A stretch of 58,401 nucleotides of DNA, taken from NCBI GenBank assembly GCA_025930755.1, contig JAICOJ010000011.1, forward strand, positions 1 through 58,401, read 5' to 3'. Under the pieces are notes generated by a model. It had not been told where the DNA came from. It ran no database searches and worked only from the letters and a program-made list of their open reading frames with translations. The position numbers and the translations under genes are program-made. This document shows, piece after piece, positions 7,440 to 17,078 of this stretch. Origin of the DNA: Gemmatimonadaceae bacterium. Lineage in GTDB: Bacteria > Gemmatimonadota > Gemmatimonadetes > Gemmatimonadales > Gemmatimonadaceae. Within the stretch, counting starts at the first letter, position 1; each line of letters begins with the position of its first letter.

Positions 7440-8360
7440 ATGGCGCAGGACGGAGGGAGCGCCACGCGCGTCCCGCGGATGGACAACCTCACCAAGGAAG
7501 AGAAGAAGTCCGTCACGCACGGAGACTTCTGGGTTCCGGAAGCGGAGCGTGAAGTCTACAAGCGAGCGCTCCGCGCGCTCAACGAGGGCGGCGTTCCGTA
7601 CGTCGTCGCCGGTGCCTACGCGATCTATGAGCACACCGGCATCTACCGCGATACGAAGGACCTCGACGTCTTCGTGCAGCCGGAGCACACCGTCGAGGCT
7701 GCGCGCGTGCTTCGGGATGCCGGCTTCACCACGCGCCTCGAGCAACCACACTGGCTCGCAAAAGCGTTCGTTGGCGATCCGTTCATCGACCTGATCTTCG
7801 GCATGGGCAACGGTCTCGCGCTGATCGATGAGGGCTGGTATCGCAACAGCCGTCCGGCCATCCTCGCCGCGACGCCCGTGCGCGTGGCTCCGGCAGAAGA
7901 GCTCCTGTGGCACCGGCTCTTCATCCACGAGCGGCACCGGCAGGACATGGGCGACATCGTCCATCTGATCGCCTGTGTTGGCCACGCGATGAACTGGGGG
8001 CGATTACTCGAGCGCGTCGCCGAGCACTGGCCTCTGCTGCTCGCGCAGCTTCAGATCTTCCTGTACGTGTACCCGGAGGTCGACGGTGCCATCCCTCGCT
8101 GGGTGCACGAGGAGCTGCTGGGTCGAGCTTCACAGGAAGCCGCCCGTCCGCGAACGGGGGAGCGCGTGACGCGCGGCACACTGATCTCCCGATTCAGCTT
8201 CAACATCGACGTCAATGAATGGGAATTTCGCGACGAGCGTGAAGAGAGCGTGCGTCGTCGCGAGCTTCATCCAGCCGTGCGTGCGATCGCCGCCAGTGAT
8301 GTGTGGATGGAGCGCTCACCGATTGTGGACGAGTACGATGCCCGTGTCAGCCATCTCTGA
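7440..8360 (+). CDS. Nucleotidyltransferase-like protein of unknown function
   Basis: 306 residues. The segment VVAGAYAIYEHTGIYRDTKDLDVFV resembles the active-site region of minimal nucleotidyltransferases (a G-G/S helix turn followed by DxD). The turn here is GA, the acidic pair is DLD, and a later EELLWHRLFIHERHRQD helix matches the DUF6036/AbiEii-like group. I know no substrate, and the modified turn means activity is uncertain. The ATG at 7440 has AAGG upstream; a TTG at 7404 and an ATG at 7479 are alternatives. The 3' end overlaps the metallophosphoesterase gene by 23 nt, so the two are probably made together. Confidence 0.65.
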   Translation: MAQDGGSATRVPRMDNLTKEEKKSVTHGDFWVPEAEREVYKRALRALNEGGVPYVVAGAYAIYEHTGIYRDTKDLDVFVQPEHTVEAARVLRDAGFTTRLEQPHWLAKAFVGDPFIDLIFGMGNGLALIDEGWYRNSRPAILAATPVRVAPAEELLWHRLFIHERHRQDMGDIVHLIACVGHAMNWGRLLERVAEHWPLLLAQLQIFLYVYPEVDGAIPRWVHEELLGRASQEAARPRTGERVTRGTLISRFSFNIDVNEWEFRDEREESVRRRELHPAVRAIAASDVWMERSPIVDEYDARVSHL

Positions 8361-9150
8361 AATCCCGCAGCGTCGCACGTCGGATCGCGTCGCGCGCGTC
8401 GCGGCCGTCGGCGACATTCACTGCGGGGAGGAAGATCGAGGCGCCTTCCGCGATCAGCTCACGCGAGTGAACGACGATGCCGATGTCCTCGTTCTGTGTG
8501 GAGACCTCACGCGACGAGGGCTGCCTGCGGAATTCAGGACCGTCGTTGGCGAGCTCGCCGATGTGAAAACGCCGATCGCCGTCGTCCTCGGCAATCACGA
8601 CCACGAGTCGGGTCAGGCGAGCGAGGGGGAAGCCATTCTGCGTGACCGGGGAATCCATGTGCTCTCCGGCGATCCGTTTCACCTCAGCGAGCAGGTCGGG
8701 CTCGTGGGGACGAAGGGCTTCATGGGTGGGTTCGGGCGTGCCGCGTTGACGTCATTCGGCGAGGCGGAGACCAAAGCCTTCGTCAACGCCACGCTGGAGG
8801 AAGTGCAGCGTCTCGAGATGGGGCTCCGGCGCCTCGCGACACCCGTGCGCATCGCGGTTCTGCATTATGCGCCCATCGCCGGAACGGTCGCCGGCGAGCC
8901 CGAAGTGATCTATCCCTTCCTGGGCTGCGACCGGCTGGCGGAGCCGCTCGATCGCTATGATGCGACCGTGGTCTTTCACGGCCACGCACACACCGGCGCC
9001 TTCGAGGGTCGGACCGCCGGCGGGGTGCCCGTCTACAACGTTTCGTTACCGGTGCTTCGGAAGATCGGGTTACCGACGCTGTACTATGTGCACGAGGTAG
9101 AGTTGCAAAGCGCTGGACGAGCGCTGGGAAAAGCGCTGGAAAGGCGCTAG
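8338..9150 (+). CDS. Metallophosphoesterase (calcineurin-like)
   Basis: 270 residues. All five metallophosphoesterase motifs are in order: GDIHCG near 25, GDLTRRG near 56, GNHDHE near 86, HYAPIAG near 180, and HGHAHTG near 218. These residues hold a two-metal centre that hydrolyses a phosphomonoester or diester. The substrate is unknown; the overlap with the nucleotidyltransferase-like gene hints at a nucleotide or RNA end. The C-terminus SAGRALGKALERR is encoded by repeated AGCGCTGG units. The ATG at 8338 lies inside the preceding gene. It converges on ppdK. Confidence 0.87.
   Translation: MPVSAISEIPQRRTSDRVARVAAVGDIHCGEEDRGAFRDQLTRVNDDADVLVLCGDLTRRGLPAEFRTVVGELADVKTPIAVVLGNHDHESGQASEGEAILRDRGIHVLSGDPFHLSEQVGLVGTKGFMGGFGRAALTSFGEAETKAFVNATLEEVQRLEMGLRRLATPVRIAVLHYAPIAGTVAGEPEVIYPFLGCDRLAEPLDRYDATVVFHGHAHTGAFEGRTAGGVPVYNVSLPVLRKIGLPTLYYVHEVELQSAGRALGKALERR
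9109..9150. repeat. Direct repeat AGCGCTGG at the end of the metallophosphoesterase gene
   Basis: AGCGCTGG occurs at 9109, 9120 and 9132, with a variant GGCGCTAG at 9143 containing the stop codon; the spacing is 11-12 nt. The copy at 9132-9140 can pair with TTCCAGCGC at 9182-9190 across the convergent gap. The function is unknown; it could be a transcript-end structure. Confidence 0.6.
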
Positions 9151-9206
9151 AAACGCACAGCCGACTCGGTTTGCAGCGCTGTTCCAGCGCCTATCGCGGC
9201 GCGTGC

Positions 9207-11882
9207 TCAGCTACTGGCCAGCGCCGCCTGTCCCGCCGCGAGCCTTGCGATCGGGACCCGAAACGGTGAGCACGACACGTAATTCATACCGGCCGCGTGG
9301 CAGAAGCGGATCGAGCGGGGCTCGCCACCGTGCTCGCCGCAGATTCCCACCTTGAGGTTCGCGCGTGCGCGGCGACCATCGTCGACGGCGATCCGAATCA
9401 ACCGTCCCACGCCCCGCTCATCCAGCACCTGGAAGGGATCGTCGGCGAGGATCCCTCGCTCGATATAAGTCGGGAGAAACCGCCCGGCATCGTCGCGGCT
9501 CAGACCCATGGTCGTCTGGGTGAGGTCGTTGGTGCCAAAGGAGAAGAACTCCGCTCCCTCAGGCCCCCCCGCGATCTCATCGGCGGTCAGCGCCGCGCGA
9601 GGAAGCTCGATCATCGTGCCGACGAGGTATGGAATCTCGGCGCCGATTCCTCCGAACATCCCGCGCGCAACCTCGTCGATGATGGCGCGCTGATGCAGGA
9701 ACTCCTTCGAGGTGGCTACGAGCGGAATCATGATCTCGGGGAATACCTCGATGCCGCGCTTCGCCGTCCGTACCGCGGCCTCGAAAATGGCCCGCGCCTG
9801 CATCTCGGTGATCTCCGGATAACTTACGCCCAGCCGACATCCCCGATGACCGAGCATCGGGTTCGACTCGCGCAACGACTCGACGATGCGGGTGAGCTCC
9901 ATGCGCGTGATGCCGAGCATGCGCGCCAGGCGCTTGGACTCCTCGCCCCCGTGCGGAAGAAACTCATGCAGCGGCGGATCGAGCAGTCGGATGGTGACGG
10001 GAAGCCCCGCCATGGCCTCGAAGATCCCTTCGAAATCGGCGCGCTGCATCGGAAGCAGCTTGGCCAACGCTCGCCGTCGACCGCCTTCATCGCGCGCGAC
10101 GATCATCTCGCGCATCGAGTGAATGCGATCGCCCTCGAAGAACATGTGCTCGGTACGGCACAGGCCAATGCCCTCGGCGCCGAATCCGCGGGCAGTCCGC
10201 GCATCCTGGGGCGTATCGGCGTTGGCGCGCACGCGGAGCGTTCGCGCCTCGTCCGCCCAGCCGAGCAGACGAGCGAAGGGCGCGTAGGTCGGCGAGTCCT
10301 GCGCCGCCATCGCACCTGACATGACGCGCACGACTTCGCTCGGGATGGTCGGCAGGTCGCCCTGAAACACGCGTCCACTTCCACCGTCCAGTGTGATCCA
10401 GTCTCCCTCGTTCACGGTCGTCCCGTCCACGGCAAAGCACCGCTGCTCGAGGTCGACGTGGACGTCCTTGGCGCCGACGATCGCGCACTTGCCCATGCCA
10501 CGCGCCACCACCGCCGCGTGGCTGGTCATCCCGCCGCGCGTGGTGAGAATGGCGCGCGCGGCGACCATCCCGTGAAAATCCTCCGGCGTCGTTTCGTCCC
10601 GGACGAGGATGACACGCTCGCCCCTCGCGGCGCGCTGCTCGGCCACGTCCGGGTCGAACACCGCGCGTCCGCTCGCGGCTCCCGGACTCGCCGGGAGCCC
10701 GGTGCAGAGCGGCTCTGCGCGCGCGCCGGGATCGATGGTCGGATGCAGGAGTTGATCGAGCTGCTGGGGAGCGACGCGCAGCACTGCTTCGCGGCTGTCG
10801 ATCAACCCCTCGCTCACCATGTCGTTCGCGATACGCACCGCCGCGGCGGCGGTACGCTTGCCCGTGCGGGTCTGGAGGAGGTAGAGCTTCCCGCGCTCCA
10901 CGGTGAACTCGATGTCCTGCATCTCGCGGAAGTGCTTCTCGAGGCGATCCTGCGTGGCCAGGAGCTCTCGATAGGCATCGGGCAGCCGCTGCGCCATGTC
11001 CTCGATGTCGAGCGGCGTGCGAATGCCCGCGACGACATCCTCGCCCTGAGCGTTGACGAGGAACTCGCCGTAGAACTTCCGCTCACCCGTCGACGGATTG
11101 CGCGTGAACGCGACGCCGGTGCCCGAATCGTCGCCCATGTTGCCGAACACCATGGCGACGATGTTCACCGCCGTCCCGAGCGTCTCGGGAATATTGTTCA
11201 CGCGCCGATAATCGACCGCCTTCTTGAGCGTCCATGATTTCCACACCGCTTCGATGGCGCCCCACAGCTGCTGCACCGGGTCCATCGGAAAGCCTTCCCC
11301 GGTTCGCGTTCGGACGAGCGCCTTGTACTCCTCGACGAGGTTGCGGAGCACCCCCTCGCTGAGCTCGGCGTCGGTCTTTACACCTTCGAGCAGTCGTTTC
11401 CCGCGAAGCAGGCTCTCGAAGTCCTGGCTCGAGACGCCGAGGACCACATCGCCGTACATCTGCAGGAATCGGCGATACGAGTCGTAGGCGAAGCGGGCGT
11501 TGCCGCTCTGCTGCGCCAGCCCCTGCACGGTGAGATCGTTCAGCCCCAGATTCAGGATCGTCTCCATCATTCCGGGCATCGACACCGGCGATCCCGACCG
11601 CACGGACACGAGAAGGGGATTGCCCGGATCGCCGAGTCGCTTTCCCGCGCACTGCTCGAGCTGCGCGAGGTTCTTCGCGACCTCGTCGCGGAGCGACGGC
11701 GGATACGTCCCGGCGCCCAGATAGGCGATGCACGCCTCGCAGGCGATCGTGAATCCCGGCGGCACCGGAACGCCGAGGTTGGTCATCTCGGCGAGGTTCG
11801 CGCCTTTCCCACCCAGCACACGCTTCATTTCGCGTGTGCCATCGGCCTTCCCATCTCCGAAGAAGTAGACGAGGCGCGTCAC
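9207..11882 (-). CDS. ppdK: Pyruvate, phosphate dikinase
   Basis: 891 residues, the typical size. The enzyme interconverts pyruvate + ATP + Pi and PEP + AMP + PPi. Domains in order: N-terminal ATP-grasp (FFGDGKADG to about 350), the swivelling phosphohistidine domain with His455 in GGMTSHAAVVARG (the same number as the catalytic His of the Clostridium symbiosum enzyme), and the C-terminal PEP/pyruvate barrel with Cys848 in GICGEHGGEP. The start is GTG 11882 with GAGGAGA 5-11 nt upstream; longer versions overlap purF and are not family-like. It is the last gene of the purine run, 10 nt after purF. It makes PEP from pyruvate for gluconeogenesis, or works in pyrophosphate-linked glycolysis. Confidence 0.95.
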   Translation of the reverse strand: MTRLVYFFGDGKADGTREMKRVLGGKGANLAEMTNLGVPVPPGFTIACEACIAYLGAGTYPPSLRDEVAKNLAQLEQCAGKRLGDPGNPLLVSVRSGSPVSMPGMMETILNLGLNDLTVQGLAQQSGNARFAYDSYRRFLQMYGDVVLGVSSQDFESLLRGKRLLEGVKTDAELSEGVLRNLVEEYKALVRTRTGEGFPMDPVQQLWGAIEAVWKSWTLKKAVDYRRVNNIPETLGTAVNIVAMVFGNMGDDSGTGVAFTRNPSTGERKFYGEFLVNAQGEDVVAGIRTPLDIEDMAQRLPDAYRELLATQDRLEKHFREMQDIEFTVERGKLYLLQTRTGKRTAAAAVRIANDMVSEGLIDSREAVLRVAPQQLDQLLHPTIDPGARAEPLCTGLPASPGAASGRAVFDPDVAEQRAARGERVILVRDETTPEDFHGMVAARAILTTRGGMTSHAAVVARGMGKCAIVGAKDVHVDLEQRCFAVDGTTVNEGDWITLDGGSGRVFQGDLPTIPSEVVRVMSGAMAAQDSPTYAPFARLLGWADEARTLRVRANADTPQDARTARGFGAEGIGLCRTEHMFFEGDRIHSMREMIVARDEGGRRRALAKLLPMQRADFEGIFEAMAGLPVTIRLLDPPLHEFLPHGGEESKRLARMLGITRMELTRIVESLRESNPMLGHRGCRLGVSYPEITEMQARAIFEAAVRTAKRGIEVFPEIMIPLVATSKEFLHQRAIIDEVARGMFGGIGAEIPYLVGTMIELPRAALTADEIAGGPEGAEFFSFGTNDLTQTTMGLSRDDAGRFLPTYIERGILADDPFQVLDERGVGRLIRIAVDDGRRARANLKVGICGEHGGEPRSIRFCHAAGMNYVSCSPFRVPIARLAAGQAALASS

Positions 11883-11892
11883 GGTGGTCTCC

Positions 11893-13275
11893 TCAGCAAC
11901 CGCAGCCGAATCGAAGCTTGTTCGGGTCCGCCGGGGGCGGAGTGGGATAGTCGCCGGAGAAGCATGCGTGACAGAATCCGTCCGGTCCACCCGGGACCGC
12001 GCCCAACATCCCGTCGAGGGAGAGGTAACCGAGCGAGTCGACGCCAATGTGCCGGGCGATATCCTCGACACCGAGATTGGCGGCGATCAGCTCCTCACGC
12101 GAGGGTGTGTCGATGCCATAGTAGCACGGTCCGGTGATGGGGTGCGAGCTGACCCGCATGTGAACTTCACGCGCGCCCGCTGCCCTCACCAGTGCCACCA
12201 ACCCGCGGGTGGTCGTGCCGCGAACGATCGAGTCATCGACCATGACCACGCGCTTGCCGTTGAGCACCTCGCGGACGGCGTTGTATTTCACCTTCACCTT
12301 GGCGTCGCGACCTGCCTGCGATGGCTGAATGAAGGTGCGCCCGACGTAGTGATTCCGAATCAACGCCAGCTCGAACGGAAGCCCGGATTCCTCGGCGTAG
12401 CCCACCGCCGCGGAGTTCGCGGAGTCGGGAACGGCGAACACGAGATCGGCGTTCGGCGCGGGCTGCTCGCGCGCAAGCTGGCGCCCGAGCTCGCGGCGCG
12501 CCCGGTCGACCGATCCGCCCCAGATGCGGCTGTCGGGCCGCGCGAAGTACACGTATTCGAACACGCAGCGCCGGGGGTCGTGCGCCTCGAACGGGAAGGT
12601 CGATCGAATTCCGTCGCGATCGATCGTGATGATCTCCCCGCGCTCGACGTCACGCTCGAAGGTCGCGCCGACGAGGTCCAGCGCGCACGTTTCCGAGGCT
12701 ACGACCCACCCATCTGCGAGGCGTCCGATCACGAGTGGGCGCCAGCCGCGCGGATCGCGTGCCGCCATCAGCGTGTCGCCGATGATGACGAGAAGAGAAA
12801 ACGCCCCTTCCACACCCTGAAGCGCATCCGCGAGCCGTTCCTCGGGCTTCTCGCGCCGGGACTTCGCAATGCGATGGACGAGGACCTCGGAATCCATCGT
12901 GGAGGAGAAGATCGACCCGACATCCTCGAGCTCGCGCCGGAGCTCGGTCGCGTTCACCAGATTGCCGTTATGCGCGAGCGCGATGTGACCGTCACGAAAG
13001 CGCGCGAGAACGGGCTGCGCGTTCTCGATCGTCGATGTCCCGGCAGTGCTGTAGCGCGTATGGCCAATGCCGACGTCGCCGGGAAGCTCGCTCAGGGACC
13101 GGCCATCGATGCCCTCCGACACGAGGCCCATCGCACGCAGCGCACGCGCGGTCCCGTGCTCATCGACGGTGACCACGCCCGACGACTCCTGTCCGCGATG
13201 CTGCAGCGAGTAGAGGCCAAGATGAACGCAGTTCGTGGCCTCAGGAACACCGTGGACGCCGAATATCCCGCACAT
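11893..13275 (-). CDS. purF: Amidophosphoribosyltransferase
   Basis: 460 residues. This is the first committed step of purine synthesis, converting PRPP and glutamine to 5-phosphoribosylamine. The N-terminal nucleophile is Cys2 of MCGIFGVHG, exposed with no propeptide beyond Met1. Glutaminase motifs (HRGQESSG, GHTRYST, HNGNLVN) and the C-terminal PRPP loop VVMVDDSIVRGTTT are intact. Cysteines at CVFEYVYF, GPCYYG and FCHACFSGDY suit the 4Fe-4S cluster of Bacillus-type enzymes, though the mature Cys2 type is unusually short at the start. It lies between purL (34-nt gap) and ppdK (10-nt gap). Confidence 0.96.
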   Translation of the reverse strand: MCGIFGVHGVPEATNCVHLGLYSLQHRGQESSGVVTVDEHGTARALRAMGLVSEGIDGRSLSELPGDVGIGHTRYSTAGTSTIENAQPVLARFRDGHIALAHNGNLVNATELRRELEDVGSIFSSTMDSEVLVHRIAKSRREKPEERLADALQGVEGAFSLLVIIGDTLMAARDPRGWRPLVIGRLADGWVVASETCALDLVGATFERDVERGEIITIDRDGIRSTFPFEAHDPRRCVFEYVYFARPDSRIWGGSVDRARRELGRQLAREQPAPNADLVFAVPDSANSAAVGYAEESGLPFELALIRNHYVGRTFIQPSQAGRDAKVKVKYNAVREVLNGKRVVMVDDSIVRGTTTRGLVALVRAAGAREVHMRVSSHPITGPCYYGIDTPSREELIAANLGVEDIARHIGVDSLGYLSLDGMLGAVPGGPDGFCHACFSGDYPTPPPADPNKLRFGCGC

Positions 13276-13309
13276 GGTCCCTCGTTTTGTCTGCCGTTCA
13301 TGAGAAGCG

Positions 13310-15613
13310 TCATACGGTCGCGATCGATGGGTGCTGCTCCGCCACCGCCGTCTGCGCCGGACCCCGTCGCATCCGTGCCGCGATCGCGTCGTAGTACGAG
13401 CTCGCCAGCCGCGCCAGCGGAGCGTCGATCGTGCGATCCCGAGTTGCGATGCGCAGACTCGGATCCCGCGTCACGCGACCGATCTCGAACGCGGGCACCC
13501 CGTGCCGCTCGGCGACTGCCATGACGCGCGCGGGGTCGGGGCTGCTGACGACGACGCGACTCTGTGCCTCTCCGAAGAGCAGTGCGCGTGCCGGCAACTC
13601 GCTCCACGCCGCAAGATCGATGGTCGCGCCCCGCATGGCTTCGCGGTCAGCGATGGTGCACTCCGCGAGCGCGACGGCCAGCCCACCCTCGGAGCAGTCG
13701 TGTGCCGAGCGGACCACCCCTGCCTGGATCGCTTCGAGCAGGGCCGCTATCAGCGCGCGCTCACGCTCGAGATCCATCCGCGGCGGTGCACCGGCGACGA
13801 CCCCGTGAATGCGCGACAGGTATTCGGTGCCGCCCAGCTCATCGGTCGGCTCGCCGAGTAGAACGACTGTGTCGCCCGGCTGCCGGAAGGGAACGCGTGT
13901 GATGTGATCCAGCGACTCGATGAGCCCCACCATGCCGATCACGGGCGTGGGATACACCGCTCCCGCGGGACTCTCGTTGTAGAGCGAGACATTTCCACCG
14001 GTCACCGGTGTGTCGAGAGCGCGACACGCCTCGCCCATTCCCGCGATTGCCTCGCGTAGCTGGAAGTACACTTCGGGCCGCCTCGGATTCCCGAAGTTGA
14101 GGCAGTTCGTAATGGCGAGCGGCCGGGCACCGGTGCAGGCGACGTTGCGCGCCGCTTCAGCGACGGCGATACGGCCGCCCACGCGCGGGTCGAGATACAC
14201 GTAGCGACCGTTGCAGTCCGTCTTGAGTGTGAGCGCGCGATCGGTGCCGCGGAGCCGGATCACCGCGGCGTCGCCGCCGGGCCCGACCACCGTTCCGGTG
14301 CGCACCGTGGAATCGTACTGGGCGAAAATCCACTCCTTGCTCGCAATCGTCGGCGACGAAAGCAGCCGTTCGAGCGTCCACGTCGCGTTTCGTTCCTCAG
14401 CCAGCTCGGCGGTGGCATGCACGTCACGCTCGCGCAGCGCCCGAATCGCCTCGCTCTCGCGCGCTTCGGGCTCGTACACCGGACAGTCGGTCACCAGTCG
14501 CGTCCCCGGAAACTCGGCGACGACGCGTGGTCCTTCGGTCACGCGATACACCGGCTCCTCGATCACCTCGCCGATAACCGCCGCCTCGAGATCCCACTTG
14601 CGAAGGACGTCGACGACGGCGCGCTCGTGGCCGCGTCGTGCGACGACGAGCATCCGCTCCTGCGACTCGCTCAGCAGAATCTCGTACGGAGTCATTCCCG
14701 CTTCGCGAACGGGGACCTTGGTGACGTCGATCGTGACGCCGACATCGCCGCGCGCGGCCATCTCGGCGCTCGACGACGTCAGGCCCGCCGCGCCCATGTC
14801 CTGGATGGCGACGATGTGCCCGCTGCGAATGAGCTCGAGTGATGCTTCGAGGAGGAGCTTCTCGGTGAACGGGTCGCCGACCTGAACGCGGGGGCGCTTC
14901 GCGTCACTCGACTCCGTCAAATCCTCGGACGCGAACGATGCGCCGTGAATTCCATCCCGGCCGGTGCGGGCGCCAACGGCGATGATCGGATTGCCCACCC
15001 CCTCGGCGACGGCGCGAATGAGCTCATCCTCGCGCATGAGACCCACGCACATCGCGTTGACGAGCGGGTTGCCTTCATACGCCTCGTCGAACACGACCTC
15101 GCCGGCAACGGTCGGGATTCCGACGCAGTTGCCGTAGTCGCCGATGCCCTTCACGACTCCCGCGAGGAGGTATCGCACGCGGGGCACATCGAGGGACCCG
15201 AACCGCAGTGAATTCAACAACGCGATCGGCCGCGCGCCCATGGTGAAGACGTCGCGCAGGATCCCGCCGACGCCAGTGGCGGCGCCCTGGTAGGGCTCGA
15301 CGGCCGAGGGGTGGTTGTGTGATTCGATCTTGAACGCGACCGCGAGCCCATCGCCCACGGCGATGACGCCGGCGTTCTCCCCCGGACCCTGAAGCACCCA
15401 CGGGGCTTTCGTGGGGAGCGTTCTCAGCAGGGGACGCGAGTGCTTGTATGAGCAGTGCTCGCTCCACAGCGCGCTCACAATGCCCAGCTCCGTGAACGTC
15501 GGCTCGCGCCCCAGCATCGCGCGCAGCCGCTCGAACTCCTCCGGCGTCAGTCCGTGTTCCGCGACCAGCGCCGGCGTGATTTTCGGATCGCCGGGACGGG
15601 GTCCCACGGGCAC
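13310..15613 (-). CDS. purL: Phosphoribosylformylglycinamidine synthase, small-type PurL
   Basis: 767 residues, matching the small PurL found with separate PurQ and PurS; the large form has about 1,300. It converts FGAR and ammonia to FGAM using ATP. The N-terminal ATP/substrate region [17 protein letters not shown] and the two repeated AIRS-like halves are present ([28 protein letters not shown]). It starts with GTG at 15613, sharing one base with the zinc-ribbon stop (TAGTG). Its partners PurQ and PurS are on the same transcript but separated by two unrelated genes. Confidence 0.96.
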   Translation of the reverse strand: MPVGPRPGDPKITPALVAEHGLTPEEFERLRAMLGREPTFTELGIVSALWSEHCSYKHSRPLLRTLPTKAPWVLQGPGENAGVIAVGDGLAVAFKIESHNHPSAVEPYQGAATGVGGILRDVFTMGARPIALLNSLRFGSLDVPRVRYLLAGVVKGIGDYGNCVGIPTVAGEVVFDEAYEGNPLVNAMCVGLMREDELIRAVAEGVGNPIIAVGARTGRDGIHGASFASEDLTESSDAKRPRVQVGDPFTEKLLLEASLELIRSGHIVAIQDMGAAGLTSSSAEMAARGDVGVTIDVTKVPVREAGMTPYEILLSESQERMLVVARRGHERAVVDVLRKWDLEAAVIGEVIEEPVYRVTEGPRVVAEFPGTRLVTDCPVYEPEARESEAIRALRERDVHATAELAEERNATWTLERLLSSPTIASKEWIFAQYDSTVRTGTVVGPGGDAAVIRLRGTDRALTLKTDCNGRYVYLDPRVGGRIAVAEAARNVACTGARPLAITNCLNFGNPRRPEVYFQLREAIAGMGEACRALDTPVTGGNVSLYNESPAGAVYPTPVIGMVGLIESLDHITRVPFRQPGDTVVLLGEPTDELGGTEYLSRIHGVVAGAPPRMDLERERALIAALLEAIQAGVVRSAHDCSEGGLAVALAECTIADREAMRGATIDLAAWSELPARALLFGEAQSRVVVSSPDPARVMAVAERHGVPAFEIGRVTRDPSLRIATRDRTIDAPLARLASSYYDAIAARMRRGPAQTAVAEQHPSIATV

Positions 15614-15921
15614 TAGGGCTTGTGGCCGAAGAGCGATCCCACGAAGCGACCGATGGCGTTCCGGTCGACGTACTTGAGCATGTCCACCTCACCGGCGTCG
15701 AACCACATCCCCTTGCACTCGGGGCAGGTGTCGACCTTCACGTGGTGGAACTCCTTCTCCTCCAGATCAGCGCCGCACTTCGGGCACTTCATGTAGTGCG
15801 CCGCCCGCTCGCTCTTGCTTCGCATCTGATCGAGGCGCGCGCGCTGCTCCTTGATCAGCTCCGCATCGAGCTTGGCGAAATACTCGTCTTCATTACGACT
15901 GGGTTTTTCGTCAATCGGCAT
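15613..15921 (-). CDS. TFIIB-type zinc-ribbon protein
   Basis: 102 residues. A charged N-terminal helix of about 45 residues precedes a zinc ribbon with two CxxC knuckles (CPKCGADL and CPECKGMW) and the family ending [12 protein letters not shown]. Such small proteins (zf-TFIIB family) have no settled role. The 1-base overlap with purL suggests translational coupling. It lies 15 nt after a BamE-like gene. No signal peptide, so it is cytoplasmic. Confidence 0.83.
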   Translation of the reverse strand: MPIDEKPSRNEDEYFAKLDAELIKEQRARLDQMRSKSERAAHYMKCPKCGADLEEKEFHHVKVDTCPECKGMWFDAGEVDMLKYVDRNAIGRFVGSLFGHKP

Positions 15922-15936
15922 GCGTCAGTCCTTTTT

Positions 15937-16371
15937 TCAGGGGCTTCGTGTGGTATCGGGTGGCGGCGGGCTCGCGGGCACGGGCGCCCCCTGGGCAGCC
16001 GCTGGCTGCGACGGATTCGACACCGGCATGGCGAGCCGTTCGCCGCCCGCGGCCGAGTTTGCGGGCATTACGCCCTCGGGCGAGCTGCTGCGTCCGGTGT
16101 ATTCGCGCGCCGTCGACCGGAATATGGCATCGACTACGGCATTGTTCTGCAGAATGACCAGATCGCTCATTCCCACGGAGTACTCGCGGCCGTTCTGGTA
16201 GAACAGATACGTGTAGGCACCCGTGGTACGCTCGGCCGCGGGGGCTCCGAGACGCTCGATGACCTGGCTCTTCGTCATGCCAGGATCGATGGATTGTGCG
16301 GAGGCACCCTGCACGCCGGCGGCGGCGATGGCAATCAGCAGGGCAGTGGAGAGGACGATCACGCGACGCAT
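15937..16371 (-). CDS. Secreted BamE/SmpA-like protein
   Basis: 144 residues. There is an N-terminal signal peptide (MRRVIVLSTALLIAIAAAG, cleavage likely in GASAQ). The fold motif that follows, DPGMTKSQVIERLGAPA with YLFYQNGREYSV, matches the SmpA/OmlA (BamE) pattern in which Gly-Met-Thr and LG-x-P mark the repeated helix-strand unit. It has no lipobox cysteine, so it is not the usual BamE lipoprotein. The tail from about residue 95 is Pro/Ala/Ser-rich. Its role is inferred to be periplasmic. It sits inside the purine run between purQ and the zinc ribbon, 14-15 nt from each. Confidence 0.68.
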   Translation of the reverse strand: MRRVIVLSTALLIAIAAAGVQGASAQSIDPGMTKSQVIERLGAPAAERTTGAYTYLFYQNGREYSVGMSDLVILQNNAVVDAIFRSTAREYTGRSSSPEGVMPANSAAGGERLAMPVSNPSQPAAAQGAPVPASPPPPDTTRSP

Positions 16372-16385
16372 TGCGGACCTCGTTG

Positions 16386-17078
16386 TCAGGCGGCGACTCG
16401 TTCGAGCACCGAGTGGAATATACCCAATCCGTCCACCGACCCGAGCAGCGGCTCGACTGCCCGCTCCGGGTGCGGCATCATCCCGAGGACGTTCCCCTCC
16501 GCGCTCACGATCCCCGCAATCGCGTGGAGTGAGCCGTTGGGATTGGCCTCGGTGGTGGGCTCGCCATGCACATCCACGTAGCGGAACACGACACGACCTT
16601 CCTGCTCCATCCGGTCGAGCGTCGTGCGATCGGCGACGAATCGTCCTTCGCCGTGCGCGATGGGCATCCGTAACACCTGCCCGGGCTCGTACCGATGCGT
16701 GAACAATGTGTCGGTGTTCTCCACACGCAGACGCACCGGTTTCGACACGAACTTCAGCCCGCTGTTGCGCATCAACGCACCCGGGAGGAGGTGCGCCTCA
16801 CAGAGGATCTGAAAGCCGTTGCAGATGCCGATCACCGGTCCTCCCCGTCGCGCGTGGGATGCGACCTCGTGCATGATGGGACTGAAGCGCGCGATCGCAC
16901 CGGCACGCAGGTAGTCCCCATAGCTGAACCCACCCGGAAGGATGACGACGTCCACCCCCTCCAGGTCCCGCGCCTTGTGCCACAGGTAGGCCGCCCGTTC
17001 CCCTAGCTGGTCGATGACAGCGTGATATGCGTCATAGTCGCAGTTCGACCCGGGGAAGGTGACGATGCCGAACTTCAT
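16386..17078 (-). CDS. purQ: Phosphoribosylformylglycinamidine synthase glutaminase subunit
   Basis: 230 residues, a class I glutamine amidotransferase. The nucleophile cysteine is in [11 protein letters not shown] and the His-Glu pair is in MMPHPERAV. Opens with [16 protein letters not shown], the typical PurQ start, which fixes the ATG at 17078; a longer in-frame reading upstream is not PurQ. It supplies ammonia to PurL. It overlaps purS by 4 nt (ATGA), supporting equal production of the two. Confidence 0.96.
   Translation of the reverse strand: MKFGIVTFPGSNCDYDAYHAVIDQLGERAAYLWHKARDLEGVDVVILPGGFSYGDYLRAGAIARFSPIMHEVASHARRGGPVIGICNGFQILCEAHLLPGALMRNSGLKFVSKPVRLRVENTDTLFTHRYEPGQVLRMPIAHGEGRFVADRTTLDRMEQEGRVVFRYVDVHGEPTTEANPNGSLHAIAGIVSAEGNVLGMMPHPERAVEPLLGSVDGLGIFHSVLERVAA

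Noticed and set aside
6180-7985. Long open frame on the minus strand (about 600 codons) opposite the isochorismatase and nucleotidyltransferase-like genes
   Set aside because: The plus-strand genes have clear catalytic motifs; the opposite frame has no recognisable domain and is a GC-rich shadow.
11884-13524. Plus-strand open frame opposite purF and purL
   Set aside because: Covers the intact purF motifs in antisense; no domain.
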